Shown here piece by piece: positions 7,449-14,282 of a DNA stretch of 20,926 bases. Positions within the stretch are counted from its first letter, which is position 1. Every line of letters starts with the position of its first letter. This DNA comes from CAYXRK01 sp964467615. GTDB lineage: Bacteria > Hydrogenedentota > Hydrogenedentia > Hydrogenedentales > GCA-2746185. The position numbers and the translations under genes are program-made. Location of the stretch: assembly GCA_964467615.1 (NCBI GenBank), contig CAYXRK010000081.1:1-20926 (forward strand), given 5' to 3'. The notes beneath the pieces were generated by a model. The model was not told where the DNA came from, did not search any database, and saw only the letters and a list, made by a program, of their open reading frames with translations.

Positions 7449-8045
7449 TCACTCAGATAGCAACGCCTTCCACACGATCAGCGCCAATACCGCTCCGGTG
7501 GCCGCTATTCCCGCGTGCGCGCCCCACTGCTTCGCAAACCCCCGCGGCGGCCCAGGCCTGATAGCCTCCGCCTGCGCTTGCTCAGTGCTGTCCGCGGGCG
7601 GCGGCGTGTTGAGCGGGGGGTACGCTTCATCCGCCCACGCTTGCGCTTTCTCCGCGAACTTCGCTTCCTCGCTCCAGACGAAATACAACTCGTCTCCGAC
7701 ACTGTGATCCACGTACCCGGCCTTCGTCCATCCCTCTCTGTGGCGCGCCGACCATTCTCGCGCCGTCTCTCGATACCAGCCTTTTACGACCCCAAGGGTG
7801 ATAGTCTTCGTGCGATCTCCTCCCGGCCACGGCTGATCCAATTTCATCATAAGCGTTAAAGGTCCTCCCCGCCCGCCGCCGCTCTCCGACTCCAGCTTGC
7901 GTTCCCAATTTCGATCATCAAACGAACCTACAACCCGGCCGCCATCCGCTATTTCGATGATCACGGGCAACTGGTCAAGGACGGGCACGGTCTCATGCAC
8001 GAACGGCGTTTGCGCAAGGGCGAGCGCCAGCAACAAGCAAGTCAT
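7449..8045 (-). CDS. Hypothetical secreted or anchored protein with C-terminal membrane segment
   Basis: I do not recognise this 198-residue protein. From the chosen ATG it begins MTCLLLALALAQT, a short signal-peptide-like stretch. A mixed region follows (strands around VIIEIADGGRVVGSF and LTLMMKLDQPWPGG, then a helical, tryptophan-rich part with KGWYRETAREWSARHREGW). A proline/alanine linker precedes a single hydrophobic helix near the end (GIAATGAVLALIVWKALL). This suggests an extracytoplasmic domain held by a C-terminal anchor. The frame extends upstream to an ATG at 8099. I prefer 8045 because it puts the hydrophobic stretch at the N-terminus, and because a near-consensus promoter lies exactly where the upstream codons would be. 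It converges with the cyclase gene and diverges from the Cys-rich gene. Confidence 0.65.
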   Translation of the reverse strand: MTCLLLALALAQTPFVHETVPVLDQLPVIIEIADGGRVVGSFDDRNWERKLESESGGGRGGPLTLMMKLDQPWPGGDRTKTITLGVVKGWYRETAREWSARHREGWTKAGYVDHSVGDELYFVWSEEAKFAEKAQAWADEAYPPLNTPPPADSTEQAQAEAIRPGPPRGFAKQWGAHAGIAATGAVLALIVWKALLSE

Positions 8046-8051
8046 CCGTTC

Positions 8052-8080
8052 AGTATAGGCGCGGACGTTCGGATTGACAA
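8052..8080 (-). promoter_or_regulatory. Near-consensus sigma-70 promoter giving a possibly leaderless mRNA
   Basis: The minus strand reads TTGTCA (8080-8075), a 17-nt spacer, then TATACT (8057-8052); each box matches consensus at 5 of 6 positions. Six bases then lead straight into ATG 8045, so +1 would fall on its A. On the plus strand the same -35 bases read TTGACA (8074-8079), a perfect -35, but no good -10 follows at normal spacing. Confidence 0.6.
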
Positions 8081-8126
8081 TCGTCCGCGCACTCCCCAAT
8101 GCTTAGCGAATCCGCCGGATTTTCCC

Positions 8127-8723
8127 GTGTCGTCATTCTCCCCCTTCATCGTTCCGGTTACGTTCGCGTTTGCTGCCGCCGGCATTGTCCTCGTCCTGCT
8201 CATCGCCGGCGTACAACGCGGCGGCGAGCGGCGCACCCGGCGCGTGAACACCGTGGAAATGGCATGCACGTCGTGCCAACGCGAACTCGTTATCGCGCCG
8301 GGCGAACTCGACCCGATCAGCGGCGCCGAGTCGGCCCTGGTCGTTCGGGAGCGCCCAGAAGTCTCAGGCAGGCCGCTGGCCGACTACCAATGTCCCTATT
8401 GCGAAGCCCATCATACGTTCACGCTCGACTCGTCTCCCCCGAAGTGGCTCATTACCAATGCGTTCTCGCCCGAAGGCATGACGAACCGTTGTTGCCAGTG
8501 CCACAAGAACCTAAAGCGCCCGCCTTGGCCGAGTGGCGCTCGCGACGCCGATCCGCAACTCAATCCGGACCTCGATCCGGACAACGGCTTAGTCTGCGTT
8601 CGATGCGGGGCGATTTGTTGCGTCGTGTGTTGCAAAGAAGCGTCCCGCGGCCGGACCCACGACCGCACATGGATGTGCCCGCGATGCTTCCGCGGCCCAC
8701 TGGCGAAAGTCCATCACTTCTAA
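8127..8723 (+). CDS. Membrane-anchored multi-CxxC (zinc-ribbon-like) protein
   Basis: I cannot name this family. From the chosen GTG the product has 198 residues. One transmembrane helix lies near the N-terminus (about residues 8-29, VTFAFAAAGIVLVLLIAGV) and is followed by arginines (RRTRR), so the rest should be cytoplasmic. That tail has CxxC pairs at 47/50, 89/92, 122/125, 157/160, 165/168 and 184/187, plus extra Cys123, Cys164 and Cys169. The spacing allows up to three four-cysteine metal sites, with an acidic insert DPQLNPDLDPDNG between. There is no ATG near the helix. GTG 8127 is the first start that fits, with a weak CCGGA upstream; the open frame reaches back to 7995 but runs through the neighbouring divergent promoter. 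The next gene follows after 50 nt. Metal binding is inferred from the motifs. Confidence 0.65.
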   Translation: MSSFSPFIVPVTFAFAAAGIVLVLLIAGVQRGGERRTRRVNTVEMACTSCQRELVIAPGELDPISGAESALVVRERPEVSGRPLADYQCPYCEAHHTFTLDSSPPKWLITNAFSPEGMTNRCCQCHKNLKRPPWPSGARDADPQLNPDLDPDNGLVCVRCGAICCVVCCKEASRGRTHDRTWMCPRCFRGPLAKVHHF

Positions 8724-8773
8724 ATACGGTTGGCGGTCGGAACTTTACGCCGCTATTGAGGAATACTCTTCAC

Positions 8774-9754
8774 ATGGTTCGTATCATTGCTCGATGGACA
8801 ACAATCGCGTCAACGATCATGGCATGCGCTTTCGCACTGGCCGCAGGCGCGCAAGATTCGCGTCCCAAGAAGAAAAAATCCGGATCGGCGCCGGCAGCGT
8901 CCAAATGGCAGGACAAGGAATTGGGGGGTCTCGTTCGTTCTTACGCTCAGAACCACCGCGTGGATCTCGCGCTCATGAACGGGCTCGAGGCGCTTCCGGT
9001 CGAAGCTCCGGGCCCGAAATATCGCAACAATTCGAAAGAGTATTTCGAAAAGGCGGTGCTCGGCGCAGGTGGAGTCTTCCACGATTCGGGACCATTCAGG
9101 TTCATCGTCCCCGAATCGCCCCTGTACGGACCGCTTACGCGATACTCGCTGACCGGCCGCATCGATCCCGGTTACGCTGGCGTCAACGCTACCCTCCAGA
9201 TAGGTTCAGGCACACCGATATATAACGCGCTCGCGCTATTGGGGTACGTCCTGGATCGCACCATTATTGCCGACAACACCATCGCCGACCAGCCCACTGG
9301 GGAAATCGGGCTGTTCGATGTTCCAATGACCGGCGCAATCGAAGCGATCCTAAAATCCGCGCGGGTGCCGGAGGAAGCTTTTGCCGTCCTGTCCACGAAG
9401 GAATTCATCTTAATACATTCCCCCGCGACGGCCCCTAAAATCCGCGACACCGCCACGATGCCGGACTATCTATCGCGCCGGATGTCACTGACACTTCCAA
9501 CTCCGACGCTGAATGAAAGGCAATTCCCTGCCTCCGAAGTGATGCCCCTGCACGCGGTACTCGCCAGCCTTGCCCGACAACTCGAAGTACCCGTCGAGGT
9601 GGATCGCTCCCTTCGAGACCTTCCCGTGACGCCCATGCACATGTCCCGCGTTACCATTGCGACCGCCCTCGATCTGCTTCTTGCGCAATGGCCCGTGAAT
9701 GACATCGCGATTGACACGACGGCCGAACGCATCATCGTGCGTCCGGCCGAATAG
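8774..9754 (+). CDS. Periplasmic protein with two STN/secretin-N-like domains
   Basis: The 326-residue product starts with a signal peptide (MVRIIARW, a hydrophobic core, cleavage near AAGAQ) followed by a Lys-rich stretch. A helical region (about 45-105) precedes two units resembling the secretin/TonB short N-terminal fold. The first is around IYNALALLGYVLDRTII, with VPMTGAIEAILKSARVP closing it. The second is around LHAVLASLARQLEVPVEVD, with ATALDLLLAQWPVNDIAID and a final IIVRP strand. In known proteins this fold forms periplasmic rings or docks signalling partners; here no secretin barrel or receptor follows, so the role is open. I chose ATG 8774 because the frame continues open far upstream but out of phase with the real neighbour. 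It converges with the TonB-like gene, which may be a functional hint. Confidence 0.65.
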   Translation: MVRIIARWTTIASTIMACAFALAAGAQDSRPKKKKSGSAPAASKWQDKELGGLVRSYAQNHRVDLALMNGLEALPVEAPGPKYRNNSKEYFEKAVLGAGGVFHDSGPFRFIVPESPLYGPLTRYSLTGRIDPGYAGVNATLQIGSGTPIYNALALLGYVLDRTIIADNTIADQPTGEIGLFDVPMTGAIEAILKSARVPEEAFAVLSTKEFILIHSPATAPKIRDTATMPDYLSRRMSLTLPTPTLNERQFPASEVMPLHAVLASLARQLEVPVEVDRSLRDLPVTPMHMSRVTIATALDLLLAQWPVNDIAIDTTAERIIVRPAE

Positions 9755-9774
9755 GTGGCCCCCGAGAACGGCGT

Positions 9775-10716
9775 TCAGAGAAACCGGAACGTTACCCGAA
9801 TGACCATATCCTGATCGCGATAGACCTTCGGCACTTCGAACGGAAATGGGGGAAACGGCGCGGCCTTCTCGATCGAGTCTTTGCACAGCGCGGCGAACAC
9901 GACCGAATCCCCCGCGTCCACCACCGTCGCCCGCATAAGCCTGCCAGAAGGCGCGATCGCAAACTCCATCAGCGTCTCCGTGGCAGTCGCGCCCGAATAC
10001 CGGAGCGACAACGCCGCCCGCCAATTCCGCTCGATTCGCCGCCGTACCTCTAGCATGTACGCGGCCATCTCATGCTTGTTGGCCTGATAGCTCGTAAAGC
10101 CCTTGGCCTCGATGCCTCCACGTCGTCCCGACGAGGGGCGCGGTTCGGCTGGGAGTTCGACTGTCGACGCTTCCGCCAACTTGGCGGGTGGTGTCTCCGC
10201 GCTTTGTGCCGCGACAGCTTGTCCAACCTTCGGCAAGACGGAAGTATCCTGCGCCGCGGGTATCCTCGCGACGTGGACGTCTTCCTTCGCCGGCATGGCG
10301 GCATCTTCCCTCGGCTCGGGCTCACTGGAAGTTTCCTGAAGGGCCGTATCGTCGGGTTCGGCCGCTGACAACTCCGGGGGCGTCGCCGGCGCGCCTGTCG
10401 ACGGCGGCGATTCGAACTCGTCCTCTATTTCCGGTGACGGCTGCCCCGTCTCCTCCTCGCTCTCGACCATGTCCTGGGCGCGTGAATTCGCGTCCGATAT
10501 CAGGTCGGACTTGGGCGCCGTCGTGTCCGTCTTCGCGCCGCTTTCGACTATACGCAACTGACGATCAGGCGCATCTAAGTCCACGACGAAGGATGGAGGC
10601 ACGAGGGGAGCGGTCGCCACGCGAGGTTCGGGCGTGAGCGCGATAGCCGCGCCCAAGATCGCGTGCAGCGCTAGCGAGAGGAAAAGGGCTAGAAGAATTC
10701 GCGTCCGTTGCGACAT
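9775..10716 (-). CDS. TonB family protein
   Basis: TonB proteins span the periplasm and pass inner-membrane energy to outer-membrane transporters. The 313-residue product has the expected order. A short cytoplasmic N-terminus and one uncleaved membrane helix (ILLALFLSLALHAILGAAIAL, containing the typical SxxxH as SLALH) come first. A long Pro/Glu/Ala/Ser-rich spacer (about 35-210) follows. The C-terminal TonB-like domain has MLEVRRRIERNWRAAL, FAIAPSGRLMRATVVDAG and a final VIRVTFRFL strand. The open frame starts 78 nt earlier, but I use ATG 10716 because it places the helix at the N-terminus and follows an extended -10 promoter. No ExbB or ExbD is in the window, so it may use a remote motor. 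The divergent neighbour is an XPB-associated protein. Confidence 0.85.
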   Translation of the reverse strand: MSQRTRILLALFLSLALHAILGAAIALTPEPRVATAPLVPPSFVVDLDAPDRQLRIVESGAKTDTTAPKSDLISDANSRAQDMVESEEETGQPSPEIEDEFESPPSTGAPATPPELSAAEPDDTALQETSSEPEPREDAAMPAKEDVHVARIPAAQDTSVLPKVGQAVAAQSAETPPAKLAEASTVELPAEPRPSSGRRGGIEAKGFTSYQANKHEMAAYMLEVRRRIERNWRAALSLRYSGATATETLMEFAIAPSGRLMRATVVDAGDSVVFAALCKDSIEKAAPFPPFPFEVPKVYRDQDMVIRVTFRFL

Positions 10717-10741
10717 CGCAAGGCCCGGTACAGATTCGAAA

Positions 10742-10750
10742 AGTATATCA
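10742..10750 (-). promoter_or_regulatory. Extended -10 element before the TonB-like gene
   Basis: The minus strand reads TGATATACT, an extended -10 (TGn then TATACT). No clear -35 is seen. The start would be near 10735, about 19 nt before ATG 10716. Confidence 0.4.
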
Positions 10751-10774
10751 GGGCCTGAAGGACCGCTCCGGCTC

Positions 10775-10803
10775 TTGTCGAATTTGTGAATCAACGATAT
10801 AAT
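10775..10803 (+). promoter_or_regulatory. Promoter with perfect -10 before the XPB-associated gene
   Basis: TTGTCG (10775-10780), a 17-nt spacer, then a perfect TATAAT (10798-10803). Transcription would begin near 10810, after the first possible start codon (GTG 10786). This argues for ATG 10846 as the real start. Confidence 0.6.
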
Positions 10804-10845
10804 GTCGGGTTTACTTTTCGACGAGAACCGGGTTTACACACCACG

Positions 10846-12678
10846 ATGCGGCACCGAGCAAGCATGGTCACCGTGATGGAAGGGATCACCCGTCCCGTTC
10901 TTCGCATCGCGCGTGAGCTTTCTCTCAACAGCCGCTCCGGCCTCACCACTCGCTTCCTTTCGAAGAAGCTCGATTTGCCGATCGAGGAAGTCGAGTACCT
11001 TGTCGACGTTCATCACTCCTTCTTGTTCACGGATCTCACGAAAATTAAGCTCGTGTCCGAGGGCTACGGCGCGATAAAGCGCATTCACGACGGTCTGGAG
11101 AACTACGGCGACATTCCCTCGATCTTTCGCCGTGTTAAGATCCTTGCCCAACACGACTTCCGTTGGCTCGAGGAACAACTCGACATCGATAAACCCGGCG
11201 CTAAAAAGTCCGCCGCGGAACAACTAATCGACCTCTACTATCGCACTCCCGACGCGCTCGTCGAATACGTCGCGACGAAGAGTTTTTCTCAGACCGCCCG
11301 GGAAGTCTTCGATATCGTCTGGCAATCCAAGGCCGGCATCATGAGTTGCGCCAAGATTCGCGCGGCCCACGGCGGCTCGGAATACGAAGTCGAGCAGGCC
11401 CTTTGGGAACTGTTCCGGGGCATGGCCCTCTTCGAACTGTTCCGCTTCGACGGCGAGGACCGACTCGTCCGGGTCGCCGGACTTCTTTCCGAGGTCCGCC
11501 AATGGCGCGACGAGAACGCCAAGTCCCGAAAGAAAAAAGTCGCGCTCAAACCCGTGCGTCTCAAGGGCGAAGGGGAACAACGCGGCGTCGAATTCACGGA
11601 CAACATTTGCAGGCTGGTCGCCGCGATCGCTGCAAAACCCGCACGCCTTCGCGGCGATGGCGAATTGTTCCGCGAAGATCGCCGGCGCTTCTCCGAGATC
11701 GTCCCAGAGGACGCGGAACCGTCTCTCAACGCGTGCCTATGGGCCGCGGACGGGATAGGGTGGCTTGCCCGAGTCGACTACGAACTTCGCGCGGCCGGAA
11801 TCGAAAAGTTACTGGACGTGTCGCGTTTCCATCGCCACGGAATCGTCGCCGAATGGTTACTCTCGACCCCGAATGAGCGTGAGTCCCGCCGCGTCCTAGC
11901 CGCGTTCGCCGACGAACTCAAGCCCAAGGCGTGGTACTCGAGTCTCGAGTTCGTCGAGTACTCCATGCGTAGCACCGAGCACGACGAGCAACCCGTCCTC
12001 AAGTCCTCCGGCGGCCACTACCGATACGTCAACCCGAGCGCCGCGGCAAAGTCCGATCGGGGTCTAGCCCGCTCGCTCGAAGAAACGTTTTTCTGGCTCG
12101 GCATGGTCGCGCGATACTCCGACGGCGCGGACAATTGCTTCCGCCTCACCGACCTCGGCCGATGCCTGCTGGACCAAGCGGAATCCAAGGCCCTCGTCGA
12201 CGAATATGCGAATCGTGGCGCGGAGATAGTCGTCCAGCCCAACTTCGACATCGTCGTCCCGATTCAGGACATGGATCCGCTCCTCACCGTCCCCCTCGAC
12301 CAGTTTGCTCTCCGCCAAAGCACCGGTTCCGCCACCGTCTATCAAATGACCAAGGAAACTTTTACCCAAGCCCTCCAGGACGGCCACGACGCGGAAGGCT
12401 TTGTCAATTATCTCGTCGCCCACAACCGAGGCGGATCACTTCCCGCCAACGTCATGACCACCCTCGACGACTGGCGCGGAGGCCTTCGCCGGGTCCGCCT
12501 GCGCACCATGCACGTGCTCGAGACCGACGACAAACTGGTCATGGCCGATCTCATGCACCGCCGCAAGTTCAAGAAGTTTCTCATCCCCCTCGACGCCCAT
12601 AGAACCATCGGCTACAAAAACGTTTCCAAGACGGAACTCACCAAGGAACTCGAGAAAGACGGTTTCATCGTCGAGTAA
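10846..12678 (+). CDS. Protein with XPB/Ssl2 helicase-associated domain, no helicase motor
   Basis: The 610-residue product is soluble, with helical and winged-helix-like stretches in its first two thirds (for example SGLTTRFLSKKLDLPIEEVE). The C-terminal part, from about residue 455, matches the helicase-associated domain found beside bacterial XPB helicases (Helicase_C_3 type). It has EIVVQPNFDIVVP, LLTVPLDQFALRQSTGSATV, YQMTKETFTQALQDGHDAEG and LPANVMTTLDDWRGG. There is no Walker A, DEAD-type or other helicase motif, so it is not a helicase itself. Known relatives are often encoded next to an XPB-type helicase; none is in the window. I start at ATG 10846 because the earlier GTG overlaps the promoter; ATGs at 10864 and 10876 are possible too and none has a good ribosome site. 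The exact role is not known. Confidence 0.75.
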   Translation: MRHRASMVTVMEGITRPVLRIARELSLNSRSGLTTRFLSKKLDLPIEEVEYLVDVHHSFLFTDLTKIKLVSEGYGAIKRIHDGLENYGDIPSIFRRVKILAQHDFRWLEEQLDIDKPGAKKSAAEQLIDLYYRTPDALVEYVATKSFSQTAREVFDIVWQSKAGIMSCAKIRAAHGGSEYEVEQALWELFRGMALFELFRFDGEDRLVRVAGLLSEVRQWRDENAKSRKKKVALKPVRLKGEGEQRGVEFTDNICRLVAAIAAKPARLRGDGELFREDRRRFSEIVPEDAEPSLNACLWAADGIGWLARVDYELRAAGIEKLLDVSRFHRHGIVAEWLLSTPNERESRRVLAAFADELKPKAWYSSLEFVEYSMRSTEHDEQPVLKSSGGHYRYVNPSAAAKSDRGLARSLEETFFWLGMVARYSDGADNCFRLTDLGRCLLDQAESKALVDEYANRGAEIVVQPNFDIVVPIQDMDPLLTVPLDQFALRQSTGSATVYQMTKETFTQALQDGHDAEGFVNYLVAHNRGGSLPANVMTTLDDWRGGLRRVRLRTMHVLETDDKLVMADLMHRRKFKKFLIPLDAHRTIGYKNVSKTELTKELEKDGFIVE

Positions 12679-12721
12679 CCGCGAACCTGACCGTGCATTC
12701 GTCCTCCGAGTCGTTCGCGGT
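12678..12721. terminator. Inverted repeat after the XPB-associated gene, possible terminator
   Basis: ACCGCGAAC (12678-12686, sharing the last base of the stop codon) pairs perfectly with GTTCGCGGT (12713-12721), a 9-bp stem with a 26-nt loop. No T-tract follows, so it is a weak candidate terminator or mRNA-end hairpin. Confidence 0.35.
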
Positions 12722-12733
12722 GCGGTTAAGTCG

Positions 12734-12762
12734 TTGAACCCACCACTTCAAACCGATACAGT
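12734..12762 (+). promoter_or_regulatory. Candidate promoter of the ALDH-ADH-GS-GATase operon
   Basis: TTGAAC (12734-12739), a 17-nt spacer, TACAGT (12757-12762); both match 4 of 6 consensus positions. The leader to ATG 12801 would be about 32 nt. No operator-like repeat is evident and no regulator gene is adjacent. Confidence 0.3.
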
Positions 12763-12800
12763 TTCAAGCCCCTTATACGAGTCATCGAAAGTCCGTTCTC

Positions 12801-14183
12801 ATGATTCAATGTATTTCACCGATTGATGGGTCTATTTACGTCGAGCGCCCCTACGCGGCCGCGCGCGAGATCGACGCCTCGCTCGCCAAGGCAGTGAAGG
12901 CGGCGGCGGAGTGGCGGCGCGTTTCGGTGGCCGAGCGGGCGAAATATTGCTCGGCAATGGTGGATGCGTTTGTAGCAAAGAGGGCGCAGCATGCGGGGGA
13001 ACTCGCGCGGCAAATGGGCCGGCCAATTCGGTACGGTCCCGGCGAAGTGCGCGGGTTCGAGGAGCGCGCGCGGTGCATGATAGGTTTCGCGGCGAAGGCG
13101 CTGGCCGATATCGAGTTGCCCGAGAAGTCCGGATTCAAGCGGTTCATCCGGCGCGATCCGGTGGGAGTGTTACTAACGGTCGCGCCGTGGAACTACCCCT
13201 ATCTTACGTCCGTGAATAGCGTCATCCCGGCGTTGATGGCCGGCAACGCGGTGCTACTGAAGCACTCGCATCAAACGCCGCTCTGCGCCGAGCGCTACGC
13301 CGAGGCGGGCATCGACGCGGGCATGCCGGAAGGCCTGCTCCAATTTCTGCATTTGAGCCGGGAACAGACGAGCGCGCTGATTGGGCGGGCGGAAATCGGC
13401 GCGGTGGCGTTTACGGGCTCCGTGGCAGGCGGCGTCGATATCGAGAAGGCGGCAGTGGGCCGGTTCATTCCTGTGGGCCTGGAACTTGGCGGCAAGGACC
13501 CGGCGTATGTACGTTCCGACGCGAACATTGCGCACGCGATCGAGAATCTGGTGGATGGATCGTTTTTCAATACGGGGCAGAGTTGCTGCGGCATCGAGCG
13601 CATTTACGTTCACGAGGATATGTACTCGAAGTTTGTGGACGGTGCAGTGGCCCTTACGAAACAGTATGCGCTTGGCGATCCGCTCGATGAAGCCACGACG
13701 CTTGGGCCCATGGTGCGGACGGCGGCGGCGGATTTTGTGCGCGGGCAAATCGCGGAGGCCGTCGCGGTGGGAGCGAAGGCATTGGTCGATCCGAAGGGAT
13801 TCACCGCGGACCGCGCGGGGACGCCGTATCTCGCGCCGCAGATATTGGTGGATGTTGACCACTCGATGCGCGTGATGACGGAGGAGACATTCGGGCCGGT
13901 TGTGGGAATCATGAAGGTCCGCTCGGACGACGAAGCAATCGCGTTGATGAACGACAGTGAGTACGGGTTGACCGCGTGCATCTGGAGCGAAGACGTTGAC
14001 GCGGCGATTGCGTTGGGAGATCGCATTCAAACGGGCACTGTGTTTTTGAACCGATGCGATTATCTCGACCCGGAGTTGGCGTGGACCGGCGTGAAGGAGT
14101 CGGGCCGGGGCGTGTCGCTGTCGATTCTAGGATACGAGCAGTTGACGCGGCCGAAGTCGTTTCATTTGCGGGTGCAGACGTAG
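12801..14183 (+). CDS. NAD(P)-dependent aldehyde dehydrogenase
   Basis: This enzyme oxidises an aldehyde to an acid with NAD(P)+. The 460 residues cover the complete family fold. The cofactor part has LLTVAPWNYPYLTSVN (Asn131) and VAFTGSVAGG. The general base is Glu228 in GLELGGKD, and the catalytic thiol is Cys262 in FNTGQSCCGIER. EETFGPVVGI and GVKESGRG close the active site. It is the first of four genes in the same direction (Fe-ADH, GS-like ligase, amidotransferase), which suggests its substrate is a gamma-glutamyl-protected amino-aldehyde, like PuuC in the putrescine pathway; this is inference. The ATG lacks a strong ribosome site. From here on, plus-strand G exceeds C, unlike the gene just before. 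Confidence 0.92.
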   Translation: MIQCISPIDGSIYVERPYAAAREIDASLAKAVKAAAEWRRVSVAERAKYCSAMVDAFVAKRAQHAGELARQMGRPIRYGPGEVRGFEERARCMIGFAAKALADIELPEKSGFKRFIRRDPVGVLLTVAPWNYPYLTSVNSVIPALMAGNAVLLKHSHQTPLCAERYAEAGIDAGMPEGLLQFLHLSREQTSALIGRAEIGAVAFTGSVAGGVDIEKAAVGRFIPVGLELGGKDPAYVRSDANIAHAIENLVDGSFFNTGQSCCGIERIYVHEDMYSKFVDGAVALTKQYALGDPLDEATTLGPMVRTAAADFVRGQIAEAVAVGAKALVDPKGFTADRAGTPYLAPQILVDVDHSMRVMTEETFGPVVGIMKVRSDDEAIALMNDSEYGLTACIWSEDVDAAIALGDRIQTGTVFLNRCDYLDPELAWTGVKESGRGVSLSILGYEQLTRPKSFHLRVQT

Positions 14184-14270
14184 GATCGAGCGTGCGCTCG
14201 ATGACGATTGACGAGCACGAATGACCGTACGGACGCTAGTGGCGAGTGTTACGGAATCTTGAAAACGAGT

Positions 14271-14275
14271 AGGAG
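14271..14275 (+). promoter_or_regulatory. Shine-Dalgarno site deciding the Fe-ADH start
   Basis: AGGAG ends 7 nt before GTG 14283, ideal spacing. The longer open frame from ATG 14208 would add 25 residues unlike the family, so the GTG is preferred. Confidence 0.65.
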
Positions 14276-14282
14276 AACGCGC

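Noticed and set aside
8099..8773. An N-terminal extension of the STN-like protein reaching back to 8099
   Set aside because: It overlaps the Cys-rich gene in another frame, is Arg/Pro-rich as antisense or out-of-frame GC-rich sequence usually is, and a clean signal peptide starts at ATG 8774.
12770..12785. DnaA-box-like TTATACGAG near the skew switch
   Set aside because: It matches TTATNCACA poorly and stands alone; no cluster of boxes or AT-rich unwinding region is visible.
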